DNA of 54,120 nt from Albidovulum sp. bin36 (GTDB lineage Bacteria; Pseudomonadota; Alphaproteobacteria; Rhodobacterales; Rhodobacteraceae): NCBI GenBank assembly GCA_002238565.1, contig MPMP01000028.1, forward strand, positions 1-54,120, given 5' to 3'. Below, in pieces: positions 17,361 to 27,822 of the stretch (position 1 is its first letter; each line of letters opens with the position of its first letter). Below the pieces are notes generated by a model. The model saw only the letters and a list, made by a program, of their open reading frames with translations, was not told the DNA's origin and searched no databases. The position numbers and the translations under genes are program-made.

Positions 17361-18166
17361 CGGGGGCCCTATCGCGGCAGCGGCGGAAGCCGAAACGAAC
17401 GGGAACAAATTTCCCCAATGAACCGAGCGCCGGAAGAAGAACGGTCTCGATCCGTTCGGCATGCGGATTGTCAGAAATAGTTTCCGCCCGGCATCGGCTG
17501 CGGAACGCTCCGCATGCGGTACTATGCCTCTATGCGCAGCACGCGGGACCTTTGCTCAATGGATCGCAAGCATCGATCCGGACGGCTGGAAACGCTGCAA
17601 CCGCCGCGCCGAGGCGCTATGCGTCTTTATCCCTTGAATGAGCGGCGGCGAGACCCGTTGTCCGCTTCGCCATGGCGATGATCCTGCGCAGGCGCCGCGC
17701 GCCGCGAGGCGGCTCCGGTTTCGAACCGCCGCTCGCGGTCCGCAACGAGAAGACGGCGCGAGCAATGCCGAAACTGGAATATCATTCCCGCGTCGAAACA
17801 GGCCCTGCCCCGGCGAAAGGCAGAGATCGAACAAAAAGGGCCGCATCACCTAGCGAGAGTCTTCGGCACGACCCGAAAATGATCCGCTTCTGGAAGAGAA
17901 AAATCGCATTGAAACCCGTGCCGGCCTAGGCCTCCCCGGAATGGCCGTTGTCGGGCGGCGCCTCAACGACCGACTCGCAACGCTCTGCGGCCGCAAGCGC
18001 GTTGTCGGTCATTGTTTCAAAGTCGACAAGAAACGAGCGGCAGGTCTTGATTTACTTCGAACTCGGAAACACTTAATGGCACTAGGAACCGCCTGCGCAC
18101 CGCCGGCTGCGGCTATGTGCTTGCTGCTCCGGCATAGCGCGGCCCCTTGTCTGGTCGGGGAAAGCC
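17361..18166. other. 800-base gap without a supported gene
   Basis: Several frames stay open for 60-200 codons on both strands but none has a ribosome site together with recognisable content; the G+C-rich composition explains the lack of stops. Probably an eroded gene plus the promoter region of the Atm1-like exporter. Confidence 0.35.
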
Positions 18167-20011
18167 ATGTCGATTACTGCGCCCGATTTGCAATCGGCGG
18201 AAACCGCCGAACGCCGCAGCGGATGGCGAACCGTAAGAAGCGTCACGCCGTATCTTTGGCCCAAAGACGACTTTGGCGGCCGTGCGCGAGTCGTGCTCGC
18301 GCTTCTAGCCCTCGCGTGCGCAAAGCTTTTGTCGGTAATCACGCCGTTCATCTACAAGTCCGCCGTGGATGCATTGACTTCCGGAGGAGAAATATCCACC
18401 GGGTTCGCCTTCGCGGTCGGCGCGGTCGCGATCACGGTGGCCTACGGAGTCGCCCGGCTTATGAGCGTCGGATTCGACCAGCTTCGGGATGTCGCGTTCG
18501 CCAAGGTCGGCCAGCGCGCGCTTCGGCTTATCGCGCTTGAAACATTCAAGCACCTGCACAACCTTTCGCTTCGGTACCACATCAGCCGCAAGACGGGCGG
18601 ATTGTCGCGAATAATCGAGCGAGGAACCAAGGGCGTCGAGTTTCTGCTTCGCTTCATTCTCCTCGCCATCGGGCCGCTGATACTTGAATTGCTGCTGGTC
18701 TCGGCGATTTTCCTGTTCATTCTCGGAGTCCAGTACTTCCTGGTCCTAGTCGCGGCGATCACGGTCTACGTCTACTTCACTATCAAGGTGACCAGCTGGC
18801 GCGTTCAAATCCGCAAGGAGATGAACCGCCAGGACACCGAGGCGAACCAGAAAGCCGTCGACAGCCTGCTCAACTTCGAGACCGTAAAGTATTTCGGCGC
18901 GGAAAGCCGAGAGGCCAACCGCTACGACCAGTCGATGCGCGGCTACGAGCAAGCGGCGCTGAAAACCAGCTATTCGCTAGCATTTCTGAATTTCGGGCAA
19001 TCGCTGCTGATAACGACCGGAACCGTGACGGTCATGGTCTTGGCGGCCCTCGGGGTCCTGAACGGGCAGCTCACCGTGGGGGACTTCGTCCTTGTCAACG
19101 CCTATATGATCCAGGTGACCATTCCGCTTAACTTCCTCGGCACGGTATACCGGGAAATTCGCCAGTCTCTGGTTGACATGGGCGAGATGTTCGATCTTCT
19201 CGAGCAGCCTTCCGAAGTCAAGGACAAGCCCGGCGCCCGGGACATAAAGGTCACCGGCGGCGAAATCGCCCTGCAAAACCTTCACTTCGGCTACGACAGC
19301 AAGCGACCGATCCTCAAGGGGATAAACCTGACGGTTCCCGCCGGCAAAAAGGTCGCGATCGTCGGCCCGTCGGGATCCGGGAAGTCCACGATCGGAAAGC
19401 TTCTGTTCAGATTCTTCGACGTGAGCGGAGGCGCCCTAATAATCGACGGGCAGGACGTTCGGGACGTAACGCAAGCGAGCCTGCACGCCGCGATCGGAAT
19501 CGTTCCCCAGGACACCGTCCTGTTCAACGAGACGATCTACTACAACATCGCCTACGGGCATCCGCGAGCTACGAAGGACGATGTCGAGGAAGCGGCCAAG
19601 GCCGCCCAGCTGCACGACTTCATCATGTCGCTGCCTGAAGGCTACTCGACCGAAGTCGGCGAGCGGGGCCTGAAGCTTTCCGGCGGCGAGAAGCAGCGGG
19701 TCGGCATCTGCCGCACCTTGCTCAAGAACCCGAGGATTCTTCTGCTCGACGAGGCGACCTCGGCCCTCGATTCGGAGACCGAGCGCGAAATCCAGGACAA
19801 TTTCCGCGTAGCGGGGGAAGGAAGGACGGTCATCGCCATCGCCCACAGGCTTTCGACGATCGTTCACTCGGACATGATTTTCGTACTGGAGAAAGGCCGC
19901 ATCGCCGAACTTGGAACTCACGAGGATTTGCTTCGACTCGAAGGTCGCTACGCGGACATGTGGCAAACCCAGCTTGCCGAAGAGGAGGACGCGGATCTCC
20001 AAGCCGCGTGA
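18167..20011 (+). CDS. Atm1/HMT1-type ABC exporter
   Basis: A 614-residue half-transporter: six-helix membrane domain (about 40-335) followed by an ATPase domain (about 360-600). Atm1-family marks include VKYFGAESREANRYDQSM and the general length and N-terminus (YLWPKD). In the ATPase: Walker A VGPSGSGKST (about 397-406), signature LKLSGGEKQRVGICR (about 502-516), Walker B ILLLDEATSALD (about 524-535), switch His in AIAHRLST. Family members export glutathione-linked persulfide or heavy-metal conjugates across the inner membrane. Monocistronic, with no partner beside it. Confidence 0.9.
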   Translation: MSITAPDLQSAETAERRSGWRTVRSVTPYLWPKDDFGGRARVVLALLALACAKLLSVITPFIYKSAVDALTSGGEISTGFAFAVGAVAITVAYGVARLMSVGFDQLRDVAFAKVGQRALRLIALETFKHLHNLSLRYHISRKTGGLSRIIERGTKGVEFLLRFILLAIGPLILELLLVSAIFLFILGVQYFLVLVAAITVYVYFTIKVTSWRVQIRKEMNRQDTEANQKAVDSLLNFETVKYFGAESREANRYDQSMRGYEQAALKTSYSLAFLNFGQSLLITTGTVTVMVLAALGVLNGQLTVGDFVLVNAYMIQVTIPLNFLGTVYREIRQSLVDMGEMFDLLEQPSEVKDKPGARDIKVTGGEIALQNLHFGYDSKRPILKGINLTVPAGKKVAIVGPSGSGKSTIGKLLFRFFDVSGGALIIDGQDVRDVTQASLHAAIGIVPQDTVLFNETIYYNIAYGHPRATKDDVEEAAKAAQLHDFIMSLPEGYSTEVGERGLKLSGGEKQRVGICRTLLKNPRILLLDEATSALDSETEREIQDNFRVAGEGRTVIAIAHRLSTIVHSDMIFVLEKGRIAELGTHEDLLRLEGRYADMWQTQLAEEEDADLQAA

Positions 20012-20436
20012 TGCGGCGAATCGCCTGAATCCCGCGTTTTCAAGCAGCCGCCGCCATGCAAGCGGCCGAAAAAGCCGGGCGGGAGCGGCAAGATCATCCG
20101 GCCGAGGGGCCAGCCCGAGATCCGAACGAAGCGCTTTGGCGCGGCAAGCCCGCGTTCGGAAGACTCGGATCGTTGCGAGCCGGTCGCCCGCGATTGGATT
20201 CCGCCGCAGGCTCCAAATTGGCGGTGCGAACCCGCTCGTACCGACTCCTCGGCAGCAGTAAAATAAAGCGACAATACTTCGGAGCGCGGTTGCCAAACGG
20301 AGCTAGAATCATTAGCAATGCCCGCAATTGCACAGGCCGATCAGCTACTTGCCGACCGTCGCGCCACTTGCCGGGATTCGCGACTCGCGAATAGTCGAAT
20401 AGAAAGCCGGCGAATATTCCAGCCGAGCAGGGACAC
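20012..20436. other. Gap without a gene
   Basis: No supported gene. G+C-rich frames are open by composition. The promoter of the ribonuclease D-like gene and lpt cluster should lie in the last 150 bases. Confidence 0.4.
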
Positions 20437-21045
20437 ATGGCGAATTCTCTCTACGACGGGGACCTACCCGACTCTTTCGACGCAGGAGGCTCCGTCGCGA
20501 TCGATACGGAAGCTACTGGACTCAGGTTCGTTCGCGACCGCCTTTGCCTTGTTCAGGTTTCCGCCGGCGACGGGCACGCTTCGCTGGTCCGGATCGAGCG
20601 CGAGCAGTCCGAGGCGCCCAACATCGCGAAGATACTGGAGGATCCCTCGATTCTTAAAATTTTTCACTTCGCAAGATTCGACGTCGCCTTGCTCTACAAG
20701 ACATTCGGCGTGCTCGCATCGCCCGTCTACTGTACCAAGATCGCGTCGAAAATCGCGAGAACCTACTCCAATCAGCACGGTCTCAACATCCTGACTAACG
20801 AGCTTTTAAATCTGGAACTCTCCAAGGAAAAGCAGTCGTCGGATTGGGGTTCGGGCGATCTTAGCGACGCGCAGATCCAATACGCCGCCAACGATGTCCT
20901 GCATTTGCACGGACTGCGCGCCGAGCTCGATCGAATTTTGGAACGAGAGGGCCGCGCCGAGCTCGCCGCCGCATGCTTTGAGTTCATTCCCGCCCGGGCA
21001 AAGCTGGATCTAGGCGGCTGGCCCGAGGACGTTTTCGCGCATTAG
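20437..21045 (+). CDS. Ribonuclease D-like 3'-5' exonuclease
   Basis: A 202-residue single-domain DEDDy exonuclease. Exo I is AIDTEATGL (Asp23, Glu25), Exo II is FHFARFDVALL (about 76-86), Exo III is YAANDVLHL with Tyr149 and Asp153. It lacks the HRDC domains of full ribonuclease D, as is usual for the short alphaproteobacterial form found next to kdsD. Role: trimming RNA 3' ends; exact substrate unknown. The kdsD start follows after 19 bases. Confidence 0.85.
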   Translation: MANSLYDGDLPDSFDAGGSVAIDTEATGLRFVRDRLCLVQVSAGDGHASLVRIEREQSEAPNIAKILEDPSILKIFHFARFDVALLYKTFGVLASPVYCTKIASKIARTYSNQHGLNILTNELLNLELSKEKQSSDWGSGDLSDAQIQYAANDVLHLHGLRAELDRILEREGRAELAAACFEFIPARAKLDLGGWPEDVFAH

Positions 21046-21064
21046 CCTAGAGGCCTCGGCAAAA

Positions 21065-22030
21065 GTGCTCTCGAAAAAGTTTCTAGATACCGGACGGCGA
21101 GTCGTCGAGATCGAGGCCGAAGCCCTTGCGCGGCTGGCCGACAGCCTCGGAGACAGCTTCTTGGAGGCCGCGGACATACTTATTCGAACGAAGGGGCGCG
21201 TAATCGTCTCGGGCATGGGCAAGTCCGGCCATATCGCCCGCAAGATCGCGGCGACATTCGCTTCGACCGGAACGCCGGCGCACTTCGTGCACCCGGCGGA
21301 GGCCAGCCACGGCGACCTCGGCATGATCGCGCGCGGCGATTCGGTTCTGCTGCTTTCCAGCTCCGGAGAAACGCCGGAACTCGCGGATATGATCGCCTAC
21401 ACGCGCCGATTCTCCATTCCTCTCGTCGGGGTCGCGCAAAACCCCGAGAGCGCGCTTCTGAAGATCTCCGACGCGGCCATCGCTCTGCCCTCCGCCAGGG
21501 AAGCATGCGAATCCGACATGGTGCCGACCACCTCGGCGACGCTGGCGCTGGCGGTGGGCGATGCGCTCGCTGTCGCAATAATGGAGCATCGAAATTTCAC
21601 GCCCGAGCTGTTCCGGGAATTCCATCCCGGCGGAAGCCTCGGAGCCAAGCTGTCGAAAGTTCGCGACCTCATGCACGGAACCGACATGCTGCCGCTAGTC
21701 GGCGAAGACACTCCAATGCCTGAAACCCTGCTTGAAATCACCGGCAAGGGCTTTGGCATTGCGGGCGTCGTTTCGCCCGCCGGCCGCCTTGCCGGGGTTA
21801 TTACCGACGGCGATCTTCGCCGGAATATGACCGGGCTGCTCGAACTACGAGCGGCCGAGGTCATGACCCTCGATCCGCTTACGATCGCTCCCGACGCGCT
21901 GGCGCAGGAAGCGCTCGCGCTGATGAACGAGCGAAAAATCACATGCCTGTTCGCAGTGGAACCCGCTAGCGACGGCATCGCTTCCGGCATTCTGCACATC
22001 CACGACTGCCTCAGGGCGGGAATCGCATAA
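21065..22030 (+). CDS. kdsD: Arabinose-5-phosphate isomerase (KpsF/GutQ family)
   Basis: A 321-residue enzyme with GTG start. SIS domain (about 30-175: VIVSGMGKSGHIARKIA, HPAEASHGDLGMI, LLLSSSGETPEL) followed by two CBS domains (about 205-321). It converts ribulose 5-phosphate to arabinose 5-phosphate, the first step of Kdo synthesis for lipopolysaccharide. Position just before lptC links Kdo supply to LPS export. Its TAA overlaps the ATG of lptC. Confidence 0.93.
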   Translation: MLSKKFLDTGRRVVEIEAEALARLADSLGDSFLEAADILIRTKGRVIVSGMGKSGHIARKIAATFASTGTPAHFVHPAEASHGDLGMIARGDSVLLLSSSGETPELADMIAYTRRFSIPLVGVAQNPESALLKISDAAIALPSAREACESDMVPTTSATLALAVGDALAVAIMEHRNFTPELFREFHPGGSLGAKLSKVRDLMHGTDMLPLVGEDTPMPETLLEITGKGFGIAGVVSPAGRLAGVITDGDLRRNMTGLLELRAAEVMTLDPLTIAPDALAQEALALMNERKITCLFAVEPASDGIASGILHIHDCLRAGIA

Positions 22031-22632
22031 TGCTCCGGCTGCCTGCGGACAGGTATTCAAGGATCGTCATAGCGCTGCGGGTCCTGCTGCCCGCCGTCGC
22101 GCTCGCGGGAATCATCGCTCCCTTCGTCCTGGAGACGGAGGGAGCGCGCTTCGAAAAATTGACGCCGACAGGCGAATCGAAATTCGCATCGCTCCAGAAC
22201 AGCGATTTCCGGACGCTGACGCCGGAGGGATACGAGCTGCAGGTGCGGTCGGACAACGTGGACTGGGAGAACGAAGTCGCGACAGCCGGAAACATTTTTG
22301 CGAATGCGGCCGACGAGAACGGCATGGAGGTCGAAATCCATTCCTCTATCGTCGAACGCGTCGGCAACGCGGAGACGATCTTCTTCGGCGGCGGCTCCGA
22401 GCTTACGACGAATTTTGGATATTCGATGGTCTCGGACGGATTCAAGATTAGTTCTAGAAGGATGGATTTCAACAGCGTCGGCGAAGTATTCCTGACCTTT
22501 CCCGGAGGATTCGGCGCGGTTGGCCATCTCGATTTCGAACCCGATGACGATGCGCCGGGCGACGCGAAATATCCGGGTTCCTTAAAGCTCGAAAACAATG
22601 TAATTATCGTTTTCAAACCGCCTGAATCTTGA
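22030..22632 (+). CDS. lptC: LPS export protein LptC
   Basis: A 200-residue bitopic inner-membrane protein: one N-terminal membrane helix (about 13-30, IALRVLLPAVALAGIIAPF) and a periplasmic beta-jellyroll region. Members receive LPS from LptB2FG and pass it to LptA. Sequence is divergent, as usual for alphaproteobacterial LptC; the call rests on topology, length and the position between kdsD and lptA. Confidence 0.8.
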   Translation: MLRLPADRYSRIVIALRVLLPAVALAGIIAPFVLETEGARFEKLTPTGESKFASLQNSDFRTLTPEGYELQVRSDNVDWENEVATAGNIFANAADENGMEVEIHSSIVERVGNAETIFFGGGSELTTNFGYSMVSDGFKISSRRMDFNSVGEVFLTFPGGFGAVGHLDFEPDDDAPGDAKYPGSLKLENNVIIVFKPPES

Positions 22633-22646
22633 AACGGGATAAGTAA

Positions 22647-23126
22647 ATGAAAAATTTTTTGCTTGTGGCCGCATTGTCGTTCGCAGCGCATTCGGCGGCT
22701 GCGGATGACCGCCTGAATCTGGATTTCGCTTCGGGAACGGGCCGCCAAATCGTCGTCTACGCGGACTCGGCGGAATTCAGCGGCGACGGCAGCTATTTTA
22801 TTTTCAAGGGCAGTGTCGAAGTAATTCAGGACGACATTGTTTTCAGATCGCAGGAAGTCGTCACGATCATCGGCGACGGCGGTTCGCAGCTCGACACTGT
22901 CCGCGCCGTCGGCGGAGCTACGCTGGAATGGCCGGACGGAACCGCCGAATCCGATTTCGCCACGTATAAAGTCGCCGAAGGACGGGTTGGCATGTACGGC
23001 AATCTTTCGGTGCTTTCCAGCGACGGCCGGCTAACGGGCTACGGGCTCGTTTACGATGTCGAACAGGATCGGGGGCAAGTTCTGAAGGAACCGGAATTCA
23101 CGGCATTATTCCGCCCGGATGACTGA
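22647..23126 (+). CDS. lptA: LPS bridge protein LptA (OstA-type)
   Basis: A 159-residue protein with a signal peptide (residues 1-19, ending HSAAA) and one OstA/LptA beta domain: VVYADSAEFSGDGSYFIFKG and the repeated VDVIQ-like strands, here SVEVIQDDIVFRSQEV. Periplasmic, it polymerises to carry LPS to the outer membrane. The end overlaps the lptB start by eight bases. Confidence 0.85.
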   Translation: MKNFLLVAALSFAAHSAAADDRLNLDFASGTGRQIVVYADSAEFSGDGSYFIFKGSVEVIQDDIVFRSQEVVTIIGDGGSQLDTVRAVGGATLEWPDGTAESDFATYKVAEGRVGMYGNLSVLSSDGRLTGYGLVYDVEQDRGQVLKEPEFTALFRPDD

Positions 23127-23868
23127 CACCGCGGAACAAACCTCGCGGCCGGGAATTTACGCAGCGAATCTCATTAAAAGATACCGTCGCAGCGTTGCCG
23201 TAAACGATGTCGAGTTCCGGCTGTACCGAAACGAGGTGGTAGGTCTTCTCGGACCCAACGGCGCCGGGAAAACCACGTGCTTCTACATGATTGCCGGACT
23301 GCTCACGCCGGATTCCGGCCGCATCTTCATAGACGGTCGAGACGTAACCCGGCTGCCGATGTACAGGCGCGCGCGCCTAGGGCTGGGATACCTGCCGCAG
23401 GAATCTTCTATTTTTTCGAAAATGTCGGTAGAAAACAACATCTTGGCAATTTTGGAATTCTGCGTGCGAAGCGAGTCGGAGCGCAGGAAGCGCCTCAACG
23501 AGCTTTTATCCGAGTTCTCGATCGAACGCATCCGCCACAAGCGCGGCGGAAAGCTTTCCGGCGGCGAGCGCAGGCGGGTTGAAATCGCAAGGTGCGTCGC
23601 TTCGTCGCCGCGCTACATTCTGCTCGACGAGCCGTTTGCCGGAGTCGATCCCATCTACGTGAATCAAATGCTAGATTTCGTAAAGCATCTGAAGGATAGA
23701 GGAGTTGGCGTTCTCATAACCGACCACAACGAGCGCGCAACCCTGGATATCGTCGACAGAGCGTATGTCATGAATGACGGCAAGATCATCGCAGCGGGCG
23801 CGCCGGAAGCACTAGTCAAAGACAAGCTAGTGCAGAAGTACTACCTGGGGATCAACTACCGCGGCTAA
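23119..23868 (+). CDS. lptB: LPS export ATPase LptB
   Basis: A 249-residue ABC ATPase: Walker A LLGPNGAGKTT (43-53), Q-loop region GYLPQESSIFSKMSV, signature KLSGGERRRVEIAR (about 149-162), Walker B YILLDEPFAGVDP (about 169-181), switch His in LITDHNER. The LPQE and SIFSKMSV stretch is diagnostic for LptB. Powers LPS extraction with LptFG. In most alphaproteobacteria rpoN, hpf and ptsN follow directly; here 6.2 kb of other DNA intervenes. Confidence 0.93.
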   Translation: MTDTAEQTSRPGIYAANLIKRYRRSVAVNDVEFRLYRNEVVGLLGPNGAGKTTCFYMIAGLLTPDSGRIFIDGRDVTRLPMYRRARLGLGYLPQESSIFSKMSVENNILAILEFCVRSESERRKRLNELLSEFSIERIRHKRGGKLSGGERRRVEIARCVASSPRYILLDEPFAGVDPIYVNQMLDFVKHLKDRGVGVLITDHNERATLDIVDRAYVMNDGKIIAAGAPEALVKDKLVQKYYLGINYRG

Positions 23869-24019
23869 CGCGGAATGCTGAAATTGCAAACGCCGCTGAC
23901 GGGGCTTCGCATCGACGGGCTTGGCCGCGCGTCGCGGACCGGCGATTCTATCGGGATGCGCCGATCCGGACATCGCATCGATTTTGCGAATTCCATTTCC
24001 TAGCGGCAGGTCGCCAAGG

Positions 24020-24979
24020 TCAAGCCTTCCGACGCGCGTGAATCTCCCGCCCTTCGACTTCCGGCTCGATGTCGACGATTTCGGAAGGAAAGCCGGCGGC
24101 GAGAATTTCAGTTCCGATTTTCTCTTCCAGGCGGCGCACGATGTTGGGCGACCACTCCCGGCTTCCGAATCTATTTTCGCCGTCGCGGAAAATCCGGAGA
24201 AGCAGCGGCGACATTTCGACCGGAACGCCCGCCCGGTCCGCAACCTCCTGAAACAGGCCGAGATCCTTGACGACCAGATCCATCGTGAAATTAATGTTCC
24301 GGCTGCCGTTCAGAATAACCTGGCTCTCGGTTTCGTGTACGAACGAATTTCCGGACGATATCCGGATGGCTTCGTAGGTCGTGTTCAGATCCATTCCGGC
24401 CTGCTTGGCGGTTGCCAGGGCTTCGCAGATGCTTACTAGGTTCGCCGTCGCTAGATAGTTCGTGACCACCTTCAGGACCGAAGCGGACCCAAGGGGCCCG
24501 GAATGCAGAATCTTTCGGCCCATGGCGGATAGAACGGGAAGCATTCTTTCGAACACCGATCTTTCGCAGCCAGCGAAAATAGAAATATTGCCCGTCGCGG
24601 CTCGATGGCAGCCGCCGGAAACCGGGCAATCCACTGGGTCGGCGCCCTTCTCTTCCACCAACTTTCCCAGCCTGAGCACCTCGGATTCGCTAGTGGTACT
24701 CATTTCAGCCCAGATTTTGCCTCGGGACAGCTGATCGAGCACGCAGTCCCGTCCCTCCATGACCGAAGCGCTCGCGTCCGGCGACGGGAGGCAAGTAATA
24801 ATCAAGTCGGCCGCGCGCGCGACATCGCCCGGCGTTCCCGCTTCGGCAGCGCCTCGCTCGACAAACTCCTGGACGCGCGACCGATCGAGGTCCAGAACGG
24901 TCAAGTCGTATCCATTGCGAAGCAGGCTCCCTGCAAGCTTGCCGCCGACATTGCCTAGTCCAATAAACCCGATCTTCAT
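24020..24979 (-). CDS. Beta-hydroxyacid dehydrogenase family (3-hydroxyisobutyrate dehydrogenase-like)
   Basis: A 319-residue NAD(P)-dependent enzyme. N-terminal Rossmann fold starts KIGFIGLGNVGGKLAGSLL with the GxGxxG motif; DCPVSGGCHRAATGNISIF is the substrate-binding DxPVSGG motif (the family usually has DAPVSGG); LKVVTNYLATANLVSICEAL holds the catalytic Lys. The substrate (3-hydroxyisobutyrate, tartronate semialdehyde or succinic semialdehyde) cannot be told. Transcribed against the lpt genes. No neighbour gives a pathway. Confidence 0.8.
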   Translation of the reverse strand: MKIGFIGLGNVGGKLAGSLLRNGYDLTVLDLDRSRVQEFVERGAAEAGTPGDVARAADLIITCLPSPDASASVMEGRDCVLDQLSRGKIWAEMSTTSESEVLRLGKLVEEKGADPVDCPVSGGCHRAATGNISIFAGCERSVFERMLPVLSAMGRKILHSGPLGSASVLKVVTNYLATANLVSICEALATAKQAGMDLNTTYEAIRISSGNSFVHETESQVILNGSRNINFTMDLVVKDLGLFQEVADRAGVPVEMSPLLLRIFRDGENRFGSREWSPNIVRRLEEKIGTEILAAGFPSEIVDIEPEVEGREIHARRKA

Positions 24980-25031
24980 AATATCGACCCTCGAATTTCA
25001 AATTTCCGCCCCGGCGCGGGCTGCATATTGG

Positions 25032-26396
25032 TCATATGTCTCCTGACCTAAGCAGCTTCCAGACGCTGCTATCCCCGGCCAGAGCCTTACTTTCCTCGAC
25101 CATCTGCGCCCTCTGCGCGAGGCGGATCTGGCCGTCCCACTGAATCTGGCGGCCCGGCGGCCCGTCGTTCTTTCGGTTGAGGTAGCCTCCGAGCATGGCC
25201 ACCAGCGTCATCGCGTCGTACAGGGTTTCGGGCGGCCCCGCCTTGCGGGTCCTGGCGAAATCGCCGAGCACGGCGAGTTCGGCCTCCGAGTACATCAGTA
25301 CGGCATCCAGATCCGGCGCTTGCCGCCCAAGATGGGTGAGCGCCGCCAGCCGCCAGGCGATCACGGCGATGATCGCCGCCGCCCGCTTGATCAGCTCGGC
25401 GGTACGGAACGCGACCTCCTCGGCCTTGCAGCCCGACGTCAGGATCCGGTGCCAGTCCTCGATGCGCCATCTCAGGCGGTACATGCGCAGGATGTCCTGG
25501 GCTTCCGCCTCGGTCCCGGCGGGCAGCGTCGTCAGCAGCATCCACTCCAGCGGCTCGGCGCCGTCGGGCGGACGGTCCTCCAACGCGTGGACTGCCCGCA
25601 TCCGGCACGGCCGGGTTCCGAACTCGCCGCGCAGATTCTCCGGGACCGCGAGGTCGACCTCCATCCAGTGCAGCGCCGCCGAGGCGACGCCGGCGTCTGG
25701 GCCCGGCGAGGCGGACTGGCCGCGCGCCGAGTTCCGCGCCGACAGGAACTCGAGCGGAATGTCCATCCGCGCCCGCTCCGGCGACCCGTGCAGATCCTCG
25801 AACAGCTTCGAGCCGCCGGGCCCGAGCGAGCGGTCGTTCTGCGCCCGGACCAGCAGATCCGGCCCGTCCTCGTCGCGGCGGGCGGCGAACAGCTCGAAGA
25901 TGTCGCCCTCGAGATCCATCACCGAAACCACGCGCGCGCAGCCGGCCTTCAGCTCGCCGACGTCCCGCCAGCCGCGCAGCCACCGGCCGGGCTTCGGCCC
26001 CTCGTCGCCGGGGCCGGAGAATTCGATTCGCGGCACGCCGAGCGGGATTCCGTCGCCGGCGACCGCGAGCGTGCTATGCAAATGCAGGCCGAGCGCACCC
26101 TTCGAGTTCCTGTTTTTGCCAATCTCGTCCAACCCCTCGCGGAGGGGATGGGGCGCGAAGTTCAGGTCGGTCCCGTCCTGGATGCACAGGACCGTCGCCT
26201 GCTTGCGCATTCGCTGCTCGGTGCGCGCCCGGTGCGTCGCCAGGATCGCCTCCGGAGCCACTTTCGATTCGTCCGGCTTCTCGATCAGCCTGTAGTATCC
26301 CGTCACCGCCGCCCAGTCTCCCGCCGCCGCCGAGAAGAAGGTCTTCCCCGACGCTTTCGCCTGAAACTCTACGCACCTCACCAGCCGCCTTGTCAA
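25032..26396 (-). mobile_element. IS4-family (Tn5/IS50-like) transposase
   Basis: A 454-residue open frame whose homology starts a little upstream (QEFGESPLGDRRLTRRLV from about 26428), where an in-frame TAG at 26435-26433 precludes an ordinary start; a TTG at 26396 is the best remaining one. Seen: VLCIQDGTDLNF (first catalytic Asp region), VSVMDLEGDIFELFA (second Asp), and YRLRWRIEDWHRILTSGC, where the family Y-R-E-K signature has Thr in place of Lys. So the product is nearly full length but probably inactive. The element seems to run from about 25008 to 26440 and abuts a dispersed hairpin repeat at 26441. Confidence 0.8.
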
Positions 26397-26440
26397 CCTC
26401 CTGTCGCCGAGCGGCGACTCGCCGAATTCCTGCTCGGCCT

Positions 26441-26505
26441 ATGAGCAACCACATTTAATGAAGCAATTGGCGGTTCCCGCGTTCACGGTATTTGGGGAAC
26501 CCCGG
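26441..26505 (-). repeat. Dispersed hairpin repeat, copy A
   Basis: One of four copies (others at 35743, 39684, 46013) of a roughly 65-base element beginning ATGAGCAACCACATT on this strand and containing GGTTCCC and GGGAACC arms about 16 bases apart. Sequence outside the ATGAGCAACC edge differs at every locus, so this is a sharp element boundary. Here it abuts the 5' end of an IS4 transposase. Confidence 0.75.
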
Positions 26506-26619
26506 TACGATTGCGCAGTCCGCGCGGCGCGCGATCCGGGAAACCGTTCACGGAAGCGACCAGGGCGTCGCCGAGCAGAATCGGAAGTGAGGGTCCCGCA
26601 ACCATATGAAATTTTTGGA

Positions 26620-27320
26620 ACGGAAGGACATGGAGACGACCTCTTTGCCACCCTGCTCCGCGAATTGGCTGATCCAGACGGAGCACAGATACGATTCGTA
26701 ATTGGCGGACTGGAGAGGGTGTTGAATTGCTGAACAAAGCGATAGATGAAATGGTCGCGCGAGAAAAGAGGAAGGGGCTTCTCGACGAACAATACTTTGT
26801 ATAGGGCGGTCTCGCGGATTGGATGGAAGAAGTTGCCGTCGACTGTAATGAGGGCCAGGGTTGCGCCGAGACCGCGCAAGCGAGAGAATTCGGAGGATGC
26901 GTTCTTCAATCGAATCTTGACGACAAGAGGCGGGAGGATATTCTCCGCAGCCTTATTCAGTTCTCATTGTTCTCGCCAAGCGAGGGCACCGGTAGAATTG
27001 CTTTTTCCCATGATTTGATTGCCCAAGCACTAGCGGCTCGGTTTTTTTTGAAACAACTGAGTGTTGTCTTGAATTCCTTGGGATGGTTCTGGTTGCGTCC
27101 GGGAGTATCGAGATATTGCCGAGGGCAAGTTCCCGAATTTTTCCGCTCTGAAGAATGTCTCTCGGCAAGACGGCAAGATGATCGCATCAAATGTATTGAG
27201 GCGGAGCACGAAAGCTACTGCCGATGGAATTTCGCGCAATTCGCCCCAGCGTCCGCGAATGCGAGACGACCTTGCCGCTCGCGCACGTGCGCCGGAGACT
27301 GTTCCAGGGAGTCGTTGACC
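26620..27320 (+). pseudogene. STAND/NACHT-type NTPase, C-terminal remnant
   Basis: Broken pieces read in order: GDDLFATLLRELADPDG and IRFVIGGLERVL (one frame), then LNKAIDEMVAREKRKGLLDE and, past a TAG at 26802-26804, DWMEEVAVDCNEGQG, DDKRREDILRSLIQFSLFS, RIAFSHDLIAQALAARFFLK (second frame), then KFPNFSALKNVSRQDGKMIA (third frame). The segment with F-HDLIAQALAARFFL matches the end of NACHT/STAND ATPase domains (F-HE-I-YLAARYL). At least two shifts and one stop. Such genes are often defence or signalling proteins. No N-terminal half is present here. Confidence 0.45.
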
Positions 27321-27822
27321 TTCTGAAAAAGGGCGGAATGCAGGAATGAATTTGAGCGCGGCTTTCGGCATCGCTCCGCAAGAGTGAATGGACCGGTTCC
27401 GGCTTGGCCATTGCCCTCATTAGATTTCGTTTGGCGGAGTCGTCCCGGCTTGCGATGGAGTGAAAGAGTCAACCGATTGCATCTGCGCGGTCAAACGCCG
27501 CAATCGCCGCAAGTGCGAGCTTAAGTTTTTGGAAGGGACTGCGAACAGATTGAATACGGAGATTCCTCATTGTCCGATGCCTGCGCTCTGCATTCGTCTC
27601 CCAAAAGCGCGATTCCCGAGAGTTTTCTCCTGAATTCGCCGGTGTCTTCCAGACATGACAATTCGCAAGCGAGTAATTTTAAATTGCGGAGGCGACAACG
27701 TAATTGAACGCGGCTACTGACAGGGTCAAAACTAGGGCTGGACAGCGGCGGGCTTTGCATGGCACGAATACCGCGAGCCATTCGCGGCAAATGAGACCAG
27801 CGGCGCAAATTTAGGCGGCGAA
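27321..27822. other. Gap without a gene
   Basis: Continuation of decayed DNA without recognisable content, then the leader of the PLP enzyme gene. No terminator or promoter motif stands out. Confidence 0.35.

Noticed and set aside
17361..18166. A 199-codon frame from 17941 as a gene
   Set aside because: It overlaps the start of the Atm1-like exporter in another frame, is Arg-rich without any motif and has no ribosome site.
25087..26444. Long plus- and minus-strand open frames across the IS4 transposase at 25032-26396
   Set aside because: Low-complexity Arg/Ala/Pro-rich translations typical of shadow frames; the transposase frame has all family motifs.
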